Assembly: GCF_016801025.1 (NCBI RefSeq)
Contig: NZ_CP068983.1
Coordinates: forward strand, 3,092,501-3,156,500
Source: Paradevosia shaoguanensis
Lineage (GTDB): Bacteria > Pseudomonadota > Alphaproteobacteria > Rhizobiales > Devosiaceae
Length of the DNA: 64,000 bases
Direction of reading: 5' to 3'
Shown here: positions 30,260-38,213 of the stretch, one piece after another
Layout: each line of letters begins with the position of its first letter
How positions within the stretch are numbered: position 1 is the first letter of the stretch
Made by a program: the position numbers and the translations under genes
The notes under the pieces: generated by a model
The model's input: the letters and a program-made list of their open reading frames with translations, nothing else
Told to the model about the DNA's origin: nothing
Database searches by the model: none

Positions 30260-30870
30260 CAATGTCCCTGGGCGAAGGCGACGGGCACTGCATAGAAGAG
30301 GCGCAGAATCCAGGATAGCTGATAGATCAGGTGGATGGTGACAAAAGCCAGGTGGTAGCGGCGATTTGCCGTCCACATGGCAATGATGCAGCACAGAATG
30401 CCGACCGGAACCTGGATGTAATATTCGTAGCCGAACCGCGAGAAATATTCCGGGCCCTTCACGAGGCTGTCGACCAGGTCGCAGATGAAGGTGGAGGCGA
30501 AGAGCGCGAAGAACCACTTCCGGCGCGAGATGAAATAGCCCTCGTAGCCATCGTATTCATCGACGCGATCCGGAAAGAGGATGGCGCACATGAAATAGAG
30601 GACGATGGCGTAGCCGATGAGGAAGACGAAGAGCGCGAAGGTCCACGAGGAAATGCCGTAGAGCGCGTATTGCCACCACCAGAAGTGGACGAGTTCAAGC
30701 AGGAGCGTTGCCACCCACAAGAGGTGGATGGGGTAGGGCTTGATGCGCCCGGGATGCTGAATGAAGGTGGCCAGCCCCGTCAGAAGCTTGGTGATGCCCA
30801 GACCGACGACCATACCCATGACGATGCGGATATGGGGAAACAGTTCAGACGGAAAGCTTGCCGGCTCCAT
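30259..30870 (-). CDS. Unknown multi-pass membrane protein in urease operon
   Basis: Not recognised. 203 residues with about six membrane segments; notable Trp/His/Tyr-rich stretch ELVHFWWWQYALYGISSW near residues 60-77 and charged cytoplasmic loop DRVDEYDGYEGYFISRR. Good AAGGAG before the ATG at 30870. It sits between mliC-like and ureE genes, with a one-base overlap into ureE, so it belongs to the urease transcript. A transport or sensing role for urea, ammonia or nickel is possible but rests only on position. Confidence 0.75.
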   Translation of the reverse strand: MEPASFPSELFPHIRIVMGMVVGLGITKLLTGLATFIQHPGRIKPYPIHLLWVATLLLELVHFWWWQYALYGISSWTFALFVFLIGYAIVLYFMCAILFPDRVDEYDGYEGYFISRRKWFFALFASTFICDLVDSLVKGPEYFSRFGYEYYIQVPVGILCCIIAMWTANRRYHLAFVTIHLIYQLSWILRLFYAVPVAFAQGH

Positions 30871-30885
30871 GGCACTCCTTGCAGA

Positions 30886-31254
30886 TCAGGGCGTATCGGT
30901 GACTTCGGTACAGGAAATGGGCGGCGCATCCTCGCCCTTGGTCTCGTCATAGAGGTCGGCGGACGCCCCCTTCGTCCACCAGACATATTGTCCCGAGACA
31001 TATTTGACGCCGGATGCTGCCAAAGCGCTGACGAAGAGACGTTTTTCGCCCTCCACCGGCACGAAGGCGAGGTAGGTCGGCTCGGAATTGACGTATTGCA
31101 CGGCCAGCGGCTCGTCGATCCCCTCGCACTGGTAGGTCTTGAGGTCCTGCTGGGCATTGGCGCCGAGCGGGATTACGATCTGCATCGTGGGTTCGATGGC
31201 CAGAGCTGGCGCGACAAGGCTGAGCGAAATCAGAGCGGCGGCTGCGGTTCTCAT
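30886..31254 (-). CDS. MliC-family (C-type lysozyme inhibitor-like) secreted protein
   Basis: A 122-residue exported protein with signal peptide ending APALA (residue ~19). The mature part has the MliC pattern: YQCEGIDEPLAVQYVNSEPTYLAFVPV, then ASGVKYVSGQYVWWTKGASADL, with two cysteines likely forming the family disulfide. MliC proteins bind and inhibit C-type lysozyme in the periplasm or outer membrane; there is no lipobox Cys at the cleavage site, so this one is probably soluble. It lies 15 bp before the membrane-protein gene inside the urease cluster. Confidence 0.75.
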   Translation of the reverse strand: MRTAAAALISLSLVAPALAIEPTMQIVIPLGANAQQDLKTYQCEGIDEPLAVQYVNSEPTYLAFVPVEGEKRLFVSALAASGVKYVSGQYVWWTKGASADLYDETKGEDAPPISCTEVTDTP

Positions 31255-31319
31255 GGCGGTCTCCTGGTGATTTTACCCAGCATAATCTGTGGCTTCCGGC
31301 AGAACTGTGACACCTCTTC

Positions 31320-31784
31320 CTAAACGAAAGCCCAAACGATCCAGAGACCGCCTAGAATGGCGACTGCATCCTCGATGAGAGCGGCCGGGCGATCGGAGCG
31401 GAAAAGGCCCGCGAGCCAGCCGCGGACAGCCGCACCACCCAGCGTGCCTATGACGGCGCCGATGGCGCCGGCGATGAGGCCGCCGATCCAGGAGCCGCCG
31501 GCTACGCCGAGCACGGCGCCGCTGAAGGCGCCGGAAATGACGCGGGCGGCGAACTGGGGCGGGACCTTGCGGCTGGGCGTATTGGGCAGTTGGTCGGTCA
31601 CCAGCTCGATGGCGGCGAGGACCGTGAAAATCCATGGGGTGATGGTGGCGCCCATGAAGCCGGCCCAGGTGTTGCCTAGGTCGATCCAGCCGAGATAGGC
31701 AGCCCAGCTCACCACGGCGGGCGCGGTGAAGGCGCGCAGGCCGGCGACGATACCGATCAAGAGTGCGAAGACGTAGAGAGACAT
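31320..31784 (-). CDS. DUF4126-like membrane protein
   Basis: A 154-residue Gly/Ala-rich membrane protein. The start GIVAGLRAFTAPAVVSWAAYLG and VTDQLPNTPSRKVPPQFAARVISGAFSGA resemble DUF4126 proteins, whose function is unknown. Four hydrophobic segments are likely. Located 151 bp after ureC, with a short hairpin in between, so it may be expressed less strongly than ureDABC. ATG at 31784. Confidence 0.7.
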   Translation of the reverse strand: MSLYVFALLIGIVAGLRAFTAPAVVSWAAYLGWIDLGNTWAGFMGATITPWIFTVLAAIELVTDQLPNTPSRKVPPQFAARVISGAFSGAVLGVAGGSWIGGLIAGAIGAVIGTLGGAAVRGWLAGLFRSDRPAALIEDAVAILGGLWIVWAFV

Positions 31785-31815
31785 TCGAAACCTCCGCCTA
31801 CGGATGCTTGTTGCG

Positions 31816-31840
31816 CAGAAGAAACGGCCGGGGAGGCCGT
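31816..31840 (-). terminator. Possible intra-operon hairpin after ureC
   Basis: Minus-strand ACGGCC-TCCCC-GGCCGT followed by TTCTTC. The stem is only 6 bp, so at most a partial terminator between ureC and the distal accessory genes. Confidence 0.35.
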
Positions 31841-31935
31841 GGGACTATGCGTTGGGCAAGTAACGGAGCGCCAGACGAATGACGCATGAGCCGATCTCCC
31901 CCCAAATCAGCTGCATCAATTGGTAGCAGCCGCTT

Positions 31936-33645
31936 TCAGAACAGGAAATACCTCTGTGCCATCGGCAGGATAGTGGCGGGTTCGCAGGTGAGGAGGATGC
32001 CGTCGGCGCGGACCTCGTAGGTTTCGGGATCGACCTCGATATGCGGCGTGGCGCTGTTGTGGACCATCGAAGCCTTGCCGATGCCGCCGCGAGTGTTCTC
32101 GACCGGGATCATCGCCTTGGCGACGCCGAGCTGGGCGGCGAGGCCATCGTCGTGCGCGGCCCGTGAGATGAAGGTGACCGAGGAATTGGTGCGCAGCTTG
32201 CCGTAGGAGGCGAACATCGGGCGGTAATGGATCGGCTGCGGGGTGGGGATGGAGCCGTTGGGGTCGCCCATCGGGGCGATGGCGATGGAGCCGCCGAGCA
32301 GCACCATTTCGGGCTTCACGCCGAAGAAGGCGGGGCTCCAGAGCACGAGATCAGCACGCTTGCCGACTTCGACCGAGCCGATGTGCCGGCTCATGCCGTG
32401 GGCGATGGCGGGGTTGATCGTGTACTTGGCGATGTAGCGCCTGACGCGGAAATTGTCGTTGTCGCCGGTTTCTTCGGGCAGGGCGCCGCGCTGGCGCTTC
32501 ATCTTGTCGGCGGTCTGCCAGCAGCGGATCAGCACCTCGCCGACGCGGCCCATGGCCTGGCTGTCCGACGAGATGACCGAGAGCGCGCCCATGTCGTGGA
32601 GGATGTCCTCAGCAGCGATGGTTTCCTTGCGGATGCGGCTTTCGGCGAAGGCGACGTCCTCGGGGATTGAGGGCGAGAGGTGGTGGCACACCATGAGCAT
32701 GTCGAGATGCTCGGCGATGGTGTTGTGCGTATAGGGGCGCGTCGGGTTGGTGGAGGACGGGATGACGTTGGGAAGGCCGGCGACCTTGATGATGTCGGGC
32801 GCATGGCCGCCGCCCGCGCCTTCGGTGTGGAAGGCGTGGATGGTGCGGCCCTTGAAAGCGGCGATGGTATCCTCGACGAAGCCGCTTTCGTTGAGGGTGT
32901 CGGTGTGGATCATCACCTGCACGTCGTAGTCATCGGCGACCGAGAGGCAGGTGTCGATGGCGGCGGGCGTGGTGCCCCAGTCCTCGTGCAGCTTGAGGCA
33001 GGAGGCGCCGGCGCGGATCATCTCCTCGATGGGGGCGCGGGCCGAGGCGTTGCCCTTGCCGGCGAGCGCGAAGTTCATCGCGAAGCCGTCGAAGCTTTCG
33101 ATCATGCGGTGGATGTGCCAGGGGCCGGTGCAGGTGGTGGCGAGCGTGCCGTGGGCCGGGCCGCTGCCGCCGCCGAGCATGGTCGTAACGCCGCTCGCGA
33201 GCGATTCCTCGACCTGCTGGGGCGCGATGAAGTGGATGTGGGCATCCATGCCGCCTGCAGTGAGGATACGGCCTTCGCCGGCGATGACCTCGGTGCCGGG
33301 GCCGATGACGATGGTGACGCCGGGCTGGGTATCGGGATTGCCGGCCTTGCCGATGGCGCTGATGCGGCCGTCGCGCAGGCCGACATCGGCCTTGTAGATG
33401 CCGGTGACGTCCACGATCAGCGCGTTGGTGATGATGGTGTCAACTGCGCCGTCGGCGCGGGTCACCTGGCTCTGGCCCATGCCGTCACGGATAACCTTGC
33501 CGCCACCGAACTTGACCTCTTCGCCGTAGATGGTGAGGTCCTTCTCGACCTCGATGAAAAGCTCGGTGTCTGCCAGCCTCACCTTGTCGCCAGTGGTAGG
33601 GCCGTACATGTCGGCATAGGTGGCGCGGGAAATGCGGGCTGGCAT
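31936..33645 (-). CDS. ureC: Urease alpha (catalytic) subunit
   Basis: Catalytic subunit hydrolysing urea to ammonia and carbamate; 569 residues, standard length. Ni-binding and catalytic motifs: [11 protein letters not shown] (~130-140), carbamylated-lysine segment [10 protein letters not shown] (~214-223), MIHTDTLNE (~245), [15 protein letters not shown] (~270), the mobile-flap MVCHHLS (~318) and SSDSQAMGR (~360). ATG at 33645 with GGAG upstream, 11 bp after the 130-residue unknown gene. Acts with UreA and UreB as the apo-urease that UreDEFG load with nickel. Confidence 0.97.
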   Translation of the reverse strand: MPARISRATYADMYGPTTGDKVRLADTELFIEVEKDLTIYGEEVKFGGGKVIRDGMGQSQVTRADGAVDTIITNALIVDVTGIYKADVGLRDGRISAIGKAGNPDTQPGVTIVIGPGTEVIAGEGRILTAGGMDAHIHFIAPQQVEESLASGVTTMLGGGSGPAHGTLATTCTGPWHIHRMIESFDGFAMNFALAGKGNASARAPIEEMIRAGASCLKLHEDWGTTPAAIDTCLSVADDYDVQVMIHTDTLNESGFVEDTIAAFKGRTIHAFHTEGAGGGHAPDIIKVAGLPNVIPSSTNPTRPYTHNTIAEHLDMLMVCHHLSPSIPEDVAFAESRIRKETIAAEDILHDMGALSVISSDSQAMGRVGEVLIRCWQTADKMKRQRGALPEETGDNDNFRVRRYIAKYTINPAIAHGMSRHIGSVEVGKRADLVLWSPAFFGVKPEMVLLGGSIAIAPMGDPNGSIPTPQPIHYRPMFASYGKLRTNSSVTFISRAAHDDGLAAQLGVAKAMIPVENTRGGIGKASMVHNSATPHIEVDPETYEVRADGILLTCEPATILPMAQRYFLF

Positions 33646-33656
33646 GATGACTCCGG

Positions 33657-34049
33657 CTAGTTGGCCTTCGGCTTGGCGTGCTTGCGGAAATTGCCGATGG
33701 CAGCGTCTATGACGATATCGAGAAGGGCGGCGCCGGACCTGATGTGCTGGTCGCCCTGGGTGTGGGCAATGAGGGACAGCGCCAGCGCCTGCACGGCGTA
33801 GGCGGCCTTGAGGTTCCCCTCCTGGTAGAGGCGGTTGCCCTGGGTCTCGAATTCCTTGAGCAGGAGATCGTAATCAACCTGGGTGAGGTTCTTCTTCACA
33901 TCGGTCCAGCCGACCTTGCCGGCCTTGTCGCAGATGCGCGTGGCAAAGTTGCCAAGGAAGAACATGGCCTCGCCATCTTCCGTGCCGCTCTCCTTGAGAT
34001 CGTGCAGGACCAAGGCCAGACGCTGCTTCAGTTCTTTTTCGGCGCTCAT
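33657..34049 (-). CDS. Unknown protein between ureB and ureC
   Basis: Not recognised by motif. 130 residues, predicted largely helical and cytosolic; [20 protein letters not shown] at the start and a basic HAKPKAN end. No membrane segment or signal peptide. Genes of unknown function inserted between urease structural genes have been described in rhizobia, and this is probably one of that type. ATG at 34049 fits the reading frame with AGGGTGATC upstream; an in-frame extension upstream lies in the 122-bp spacer after ureB and looks non-coding. Confidence 0.75.
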   Translation of the reverse strand: MSAEKELKQRLALVLHDLKESGTEDGEAMFFLGNFATRICDKAGKVGWTDVKKNLTQVDYDLLLKEFETQGNRLYQEGNLKAAYAVQALALSLIAHTQGDQHIRSGAALLDIVIDAAIGNFRKHAKPKAN

Positions 34050-34171
34050 GATCACCCTCGCTTTGAATACAACGGGGGAAAGAGAGCGGAACCGGCCACA
34101 AGTCAAGTGCAGCCCGGCAACGCCGGGGTGCGGATCGGAGGAAGCTGCCAGCCGGTCGTGGCGCAAGGCGC

Positions 34172-34477
34172 TCAAAGCTTGCCCATGATCTTCTTGTGGA
34201 AGCCGTAGACGATGCGGGCGCCCGAGAGCGGGATGAGGCGGACTTCGCGGGTCTGCCCTGGCTCGAAGCGGACGGCGGTGCCGGCGGGAATATCGAGACG
34301 CATGCCGCGGGTCTTTTCGCGATCGAACCGGAGGCCGGCATTGGTCTCGTAGAAGTGGTAGTGCGAGCCGACCTGGATCGGGCGGTCGCCGGCATTGGCG
34401 ACTTCGAGCGTGATCTGGGGCGCATCGGCGTTGAGCACGATATCGCCGGGCCGGGTGATGATTTCGCCTGGGATCAT
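34172..34477 (-). CDS. ureB: Urease beta subunit
   Basis: Small structural subunit of 101 residues. The family start [16 protein letters not shown], the [12 protein letters not shown] segment (~residue 36) and [17 protein letters not shown] with [12 protein letters not shown] are diagnostic. UreA and UreB are separate here, as in most proteobacteria, and not fused. ATG at 34477, 9 bp after ureA. Unusually, a separate 130-residue gene, not ureC, follows. Confidence 0.96.
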   Translation of the reverse strand: MIPGEIITRPGDIVLNADAPQITLEVANAGDRPIQVGSHYHFYETNAGLRFDREKTRGMRLDIPAGTAVRFEPGQTREVRLIPLSGARIVYGFHKKIMGKL

Positions 34478-34486
34478 CGCTGGCTC

Positions 34487-34789
34487 CTAGCGAATGGGCT
34501 GGTGGACGGTGACGAGCTTGGTGCCGTCGGGGAAGGTGGCTTCCACCTGGATATCGCGGATCATCTCGGGGATGCCCTCCATCACCTGATCGCGGGTGAG
34601 GACGTGCGCGCCCGCTTCCATGAGTTCGGCCACGGCACGCCCGTCGCGGGCGCCCTCGACCACGAAATCGGTGATGAGCGCGATGGCTTCGGGATGGTTG
34701 AGCTTCACGCCGCGCTCAAGGCGCTTCCGTGCCACGATCGCCGCCATAGCGATGAGCAGCTTGTCCTTTTCGCGTGGGGTGAGATTCAT
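34487..34789 (-). CDS. ureA: Urease gamma subunit
   Basis: The 100-residue gamma subunit; [39 protein letters not shown] and [25 protein letters not shown] (seen in shorter pieces) cover the whole conserved protein. It forms the trimeric UreABC core with UreB and UreC. ATG at 34789 with AGGAACCGCC upstream, 8 bp after ureD. Confidence 0.97.
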   Translation of the reverse strand: MNLTPREKDKLLIAMAAIVARKRLERGVKLNHPEAIALITDFVVEGARDGRAVAELMEAGAHVLTRDQVMEGIPEMIRDIQVEATFPDGTKLVTVHQPIR

Positions 34790-34797
34790 GGCGGTTC

Positions 34798-35652
34798 CTA
34801 GAGAGACCAGAGGCGCGGCACGCTGCCGGAAGCGGCGAGCATGGCGATAATTGGAACGATCCGCCGACGGAGTTCAAGGCCGGAATTTGCGAGCGCGCGC
34901 ACGATCAGGCGTTCGCCGATGAGGCTCATGCCGATGTTCGATTCGTCGGGCAGGACCGCGCGTACGCGATGGGCGCAGGCTTCGGCGTTCGCCCCGGCAT
35001 AAAGCACGGTGGCGAACGCCTTGGCACCGCGGAGCAGCGGAAGGCCCTCCCTTTCGCGCTCCGGATCTCCTGAAATTCTGGTGGCTTCGGCATGAATGAG
35101 GCGACCGTTGCGCCTGATGCGCCAACTGTCCGCCAGAATGGCGCGGCGAGCGCTCTCGCCCATGGCGTCACGGCCGAGGAGGACGGCCTCGACGGCGCAG
35201 AGGCTGGCGCCTTCGGCGAGATCGACCTCAAGGCTGCGGGCTAGCCGGGATTCCTCGAAGAGAATGGTTTCCTGCGGGAGCCAATCAACATGGGCGCCGG
35301 GGCCGACAGTGATGCGGGTAGTGACGTTGGCGCTGGGGCCGAGGGATCGGTAGATGCGCTCGCAGGCCTGGGTGGTGAGCACCAGACGCGCATCGGGCGC
35401 GGCCTCGGCGGACCAGGAGATGCTGTCGCCGCCGGTGAGGCCGCCGGCGGTATTGATAAGCACGGCCTGGAGGCTGCGGTCATGGGTGCGAGGCAGGCGG
35501 ATCTTGGCGCAGCCCTCCTGGTAGAGGGTGGCGAGTTCGGTCTGGCCGTTGCGGGTGGCCGTGCCGATGCGGGCAGTGCCGCGGGCGCGCTGCATGGCAG
35601 GACCGGGATTATCTGCGGCGAGCACGTCGTCTGTCCTTGCGAGCCCAAGCAT
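34798..35652 (-). CDS. ureD: Urease accessory protein UreD (UreH)
   Basis: Chaperone binding apo-urease and recruiting UreF/UreG for nickel loading. 284 residues; [14 protein letters not shown] (~residues 66-79), [12 protein letters not shown] (~91), [14 protein letters not shown] (~125) and the [14 protein letters not shown] end are conserved UreD features. First gene of the urease operon; ATG at 35652, about 42 bases after the transcription start predicted by the sigma-54 promoter at 35705-35720. Confidence 0.94.
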   Translation of the reverse strand: MLGLARTDDVLAADNPGPAMQRARGTARIGTATRNGQTELATLYQEGCAKIRLPRTHDRSLQAVLINTAGGLTGGDSISWSAEAAPDARLVLTTQACERIYRSLGPSANVTTRITVGPGAHVDWLPQETILFEESRLARSLEVDLAEGASLCAVEAVLLGRDAMGESARRAILADSWRIRRNGRLIHAEATRISGDPEREREGLPLLRGAKAFATVLYAGANAEACAHRVRAVLPDESNIGMSLIGERLIVRALANSGLELRRRIVPIIAMLAASGSVPRLWSL

Positions 35653-35704
35653 CGTCGTTGGTCGGCTACCTTACCTTCAGTCCCTAATGGACACTGAGAG
35701 AATT

Positions 35705-35720
35705 TTGCAAGGGCCGTGCC
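35705..35720 (-). promoter_or_regulatory. Sigma-54 (-24/-12) promoter for the urease operon
   Basis: Minus strand TGGCACG (35720-35714), four bases, TTGCA (35709-35705), i.e. an exact match to the TGGCACG-N4-TTGCW core. The expected start point near 35694 gives a short leader to ureD. Nitrogen control through an NtrC-type activator would be expected; a clear NtrC site was not found by eye. Confidence 0.8.
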
Positions 35721-35774
35721 AGATGCGGGTGCATGGAGCTAGCGGGCTGAAATCCAACGGTATTCGGCTGGAGG

Positions 35775-35816
35775 ACCGGCACCGGCGGCGTCAGGGAAAT
35801 GAGCCGCGGTGCCGGT
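35775..35816 (-). terminator. Hairpin downstream of META-domain gene
   Basis: ACCGGCACCG(G)CGGC pairs with GCCGCGGTGCCGGT around a 13-base loop. There is no T-run, so this may be a Rho-aided end for the META gene or an element upstream of the sigma-54 promoter. Confidence 0.4.
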
Positions 35817-35840
35817 TCGGTGGGCAGGCGTGCCCGGTTT

Positions 35841-36257
35841 TTAGGCGGGAGCGCCGGCTTCGAAAGTGGCTGTGGGCGCGCCAGAGCCATCAAGGAGCGT
35901 CAGGGTCTGGCCCTGGATCTCGAAGGACTTGGTGGCTTCGAGCGCCTGGTGCAGGCCGTGTTCCTGCTGCATGGCCTTTTCCTCGCAGGCCATCATGGTG
36001 GAGCGCATCTGCGAGAAGGCGAGCTGGTTGCCGGTGACCTTCACCGAGCCGCCATAGCCATTGCAGCCGCCATTGCCCGAGACCGTGCCGTCGGCGGCGA
36101 CCTGCATCGTGGTCTTGACGCCCTCGGCGGCAACAGTGGAGCCCAGGCTCGACAATTGCCAATTGGTGCCGGTGAGGGAGGCGGAGCCATCAGCCAATGC
36201 AGGGGCGGAAAGACCCAAGATCATCGGAAGCAGCAGCGAGGCGATTGCAGTTTTCAT
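35841..36257 (-). CDS. META (HslJ-like) domain secreted protein
   Basis: A 138-residue exported protein: signal peptide to about residue 22 (LSAPALA), then a single META domain with TGTNWQLSSLG, the hallmark SGNGGCNGYGGSV (~60-72), FSQMRSTMMAC and the terminal QTLTLLDGSG. HslJ-like proteins of this fold are linked with outer-membrane stability or heat resistance in enterobacteria; the role here is unknown. Same strand as the urease operon but separated by 188 bp, a hairpin and the sigma-54 promoter, so not part of it. Confidence 0.85.
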   Translation of the reverse strand: MKTAIASLLLPMILGLSAPALADGSASLTGTNWQLSSLGSTVAAEGVKTTMQVAADGTVSGNGGCNGYGGSVKVTGNQLAFSQMRSTMMACEEKAMQQEHGLHQALEATKSFEIQGQTLTLLDGSGAPTATFEAGAPA

Positions 36258-36310
36258 CAGTATTCTCCCTGAGCGAGATGGTTAGCATAGCGGCTAATCA
36301 GGGCGATATC

Positions 36311-36323
36311 GCGCATAATGCGC
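36311..36323 (+). promoter_or_regulatory. GCGCATAATGCGC dyad upstream of secreted NG-rich gene
   Basis: GCGCATAATGCGC, a perfect dyad, followed by ATCAAATGCATAAA. A related dyad (CGCAT-AAA-ATGCG followed by TTTCAATGCA) lies 86 bp before the similar secreted-protein gene at 39.7 kb. Candidate shared operator. Confidence 0.4.
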
Positions 36324-36425
36324 ATCAAATGCATAAAATCGGTCGCAAGGATTGCTTCAAGAAATCGCCGATGTTTTGCTCGCCTTCGTCAGAGGCCGAT
36401 CCCGTAAATGAGATTGGATGAGTAA

Positions 36426-36737
36426 ATGAAGACAGTAATCGTGCTTTCCGTCACTGCGCTCATGGCGCTTACGTCTCAATCCTTTGCTGGTGGCAGCCAT
36501 GGCGGTAGCTATGGTGGCGGCTATGTCAGCAAGCCGATCCTCTCGCCCAATATTGCCGTGTCGGTGGGCGGCATCGGTATCCTCAACGGCAATACCGTGG
36601 CCGTCGGGAACAACAGCTCGATCCTGAGCGGTATTCTCAACGGCAATGCCAATGGCAATTCGCTGCTCAGCGGCATCGGCATTACCGGCCAGAATGGCCT
36701 GCTCAACATTCTCCAGCCCAAGAAGAAGTCCTGGTAA
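36426..36737 (+). CDS. Small secreted Gly/Asn-rich protein
   Basis: Not a recognised family. 103 residues: signal peptide (VIVLSVTALMALTSQSFA), then a Gly/Ser/His stretch (GGSHGGSYGGGY) and a repetitive Asn/Gly/Leu region with units like SGILNGNANGN and SGIGITGQNGLL, ending in a basic KKKSW. The NG-rich repeats resemble those of the larger secreted protein at 39.7 kb. A surface or matrix role is a guess. ATG at 36426; a good terminator follows at 36761. Confidence 0.7.
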   Translation: MKTVIVLSVTALMALTSQSFAGGSHGGSYGGGYVSKPILSPNIAVSVGGIGILNGNTVAVGNNSSILSGILNGNANGNSLLSGIGITGQNGLLNILQPKKKSW

Positions 36738-36760
36738 GCCCACCAAGACCTCCAAACTCT

Positions 36761-36789
36761 ACCCGCCGCTGCCCTGCCGGCGGGTATTT
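36761..36789 (+). terminator. Intrinsic terminator
   Basis: ACCCGCCG / CGGCGGGT stem with a 9-base loop followed by ATTTT; ends the small secreted-protein gene. Confidence 0.75.
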
Positions 36790-37073
36790 TCTCCTCCCTT
36801 GCGCGGACCCCGGCTAGCCCCAGCACGGGTTGCGGCGCCCGAGGCGCTTCAGTCGCCTCGTTCCTCCTCGTTTCGCCCCGCTGCGAAACGGGGAGGTCTT
36901 GTTTTGGAGGGGCTGTGATCTGGGGGGAGGTGCGGTTCGTTTTCCGCATATTGAACCTATCAAATCCATGGCGGTCAGCAAGAGGGTGGCGCGCAGGGGC
37001 AATATGCGAGCGCGGCGGTGGTTTGGCACGGTGGCGCGACTATATGGGAGTTGTGGCAGAGGAGGTGCCCGAC

Positions 37074-37424
37074 ATGCTCAAACCCGCAGCGCTCACCAAG
37101 CTCAACCGGATCGCAGGAATGTTCGGCTCGAGCCATGCCGGGGAGCGCGCTGCCGCCGCGCTGGCGGCGCATCGGCTGGTCTCGGGGCTGGGGCTGAGCT
37201 GGTGGGATGTGCTGTCGTCAGGCGCGAGGCCGCGATTGCCGGGCGGGCAGAAGGTGGTGATCCGCGCCCATGAGATCGGCATCGATCACGCCGATGCGGC
37301 GGAGTCGCGGATGCGGCAGCTCAAGGCCGAGAATGCGGCGTTGCAGCGGGAGGTGAAGGTCCTGCGCGACCGGCTCAATGCTCGCGTCGCGCAAGAGAGG
37401 AAAGCGCGTCTGCAGGATGATTAG
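37074..37424 (+). CDS. Small DUF2786-like protein with coiled-coil tail
   Basis: A 116-residue cytosolic protein. The N-terminal LTKLNRIAGMFGSSHAGERAAAALAAHRLV followed by GLSWWDVL recalls DUF2786-type helical modules (seen as shorter pieces, residues ~5-45); the C-terminus RMRQLKAENAALQREVKVLRDRL in pieces is a leucine-zipper-like coiled coil. Function unknown. ATG at 37074 has GGAGG at 37061-37065; longer in-frame upstream sequence lacks support. Its last 50 bases overlap the convergent XRE regulator gene. Confidence 0.65.
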   Translation: MLKPAALTKLNRIAGMFGSSHAGERAAAALAAHRLVSGLGLSWWDVLSSGARPRLPGGQKVVIRAHEIGIDHADAAESRMRQLKAENAALQREVKVLRDRLNARVAQERKARLQDD

Positions 37425-38001
37425 CCGGCAGGCGCCGCATGGTGGGCCGCGAGAGCTGGTTGCCGTTGGCTGCGCGCATGAAGCGGATATCGGCGAGGCA
37501 GATCGGCTTGCCGTCTATGGCGTAGATGGTCTTGTGGGAGATGCCGATCCAGGGCTCGCCCTGGTACTCGAAGGGCACGCGCAGTTCGAGCCCGACAATG
37601 CCGCGGGGATCGGCGAGGGCCTCGCGATAAGGACCGTGAGCTTCCCGCAGTTCGGGATTGGTGGCTTCGTCGAAGACCCAGCCGAAGCGTTCGAGATCGT
37701 TGCCCGGAACCTGGAAGGGCAGGCCGCTGGCCAGCAATTGCCGTGACTGGTCGATGAGCACGAGCGGCAGGGCCGAGGTGCGGACGAAGTAGATCAGCGA
37801 TTGCAGCGGGGTGGCGGCGTCGCCCCACAAAAGCAGGCGGATGGCCTCGATATTATGCGGGCGCGGAATTTCGCGGCCGCTTTCCCAGCGCGAAATCTGG
37901 CTCTGTGCGACGCCGAGCGCCTGCGCGATGACCTGCTGCTTGATCCGGGCCTTGATCCGGTAGGAGCGAAGCGCCACGCAGATCTCATGCGGCTGGTTCA
38001 T
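37375..38001 (-). CDS. XRE-family transcriptional regulator with C-terminal sensor-like domain
   Basis: 208 residues. Helix-turn-helix at ~8-60 (IKQQVIAQALGVAQSQISRWESGREIPR) followed by a PAS-like or ligand-binding region (~65-190) containing LVLIDQSRQLLASGLPFQ and a closing RFMRAANGNQLSRP. It may regulate itself or the divergent outer-membrane-like gene 212 bp away. ATG at 38001. The 3' end overlaps the small DUF2786-like gene by 50 bp tail to tail. Confidence 0.82.
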   Translation of the reverse strand: MNQPHEICVALRSYRIKARIKQQVIAQALGVAQSQISRWESGREIPRPHNIEAIRLLLWGDAATPLQSLIYFVRTSALPLVLIDQSRQLLASGLPFQVPGNDLERFGWVFDEATNPELREAHGPYREALADPRGIVGLELRVPFEYQGEPWIGISHKTIYAIDGKPICLADIRFMRAANGNQLSRPTMRRLPANHPADALSSLARREH

Positions 38002-38213
38002 TTCCGGTCTCCCTGGTTCAAATCCGGGTTCGAGCTAAGACCGGCTCGTGCGAAAATGACAGTTAATGCAATTGGTTACTGAGGTATTATTGAGGCTTAT
38101 TGTTAATCCGGAAGCGCGGTGCGTAGGTAGATATCCGTAGTTTATGGCTACTCATTCGTTAAAGCGGCGTCGGCAATCTGATCGATATTGTGCATCGAGA
38201 TCGAGTCCACAGA

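Noticed and set aside
32680-33660. Plus-strand frame of about 326 codons under ureC
   Set aside because: Composition Gly/Asp/Val-rich and unlike any family; ureC is certain.
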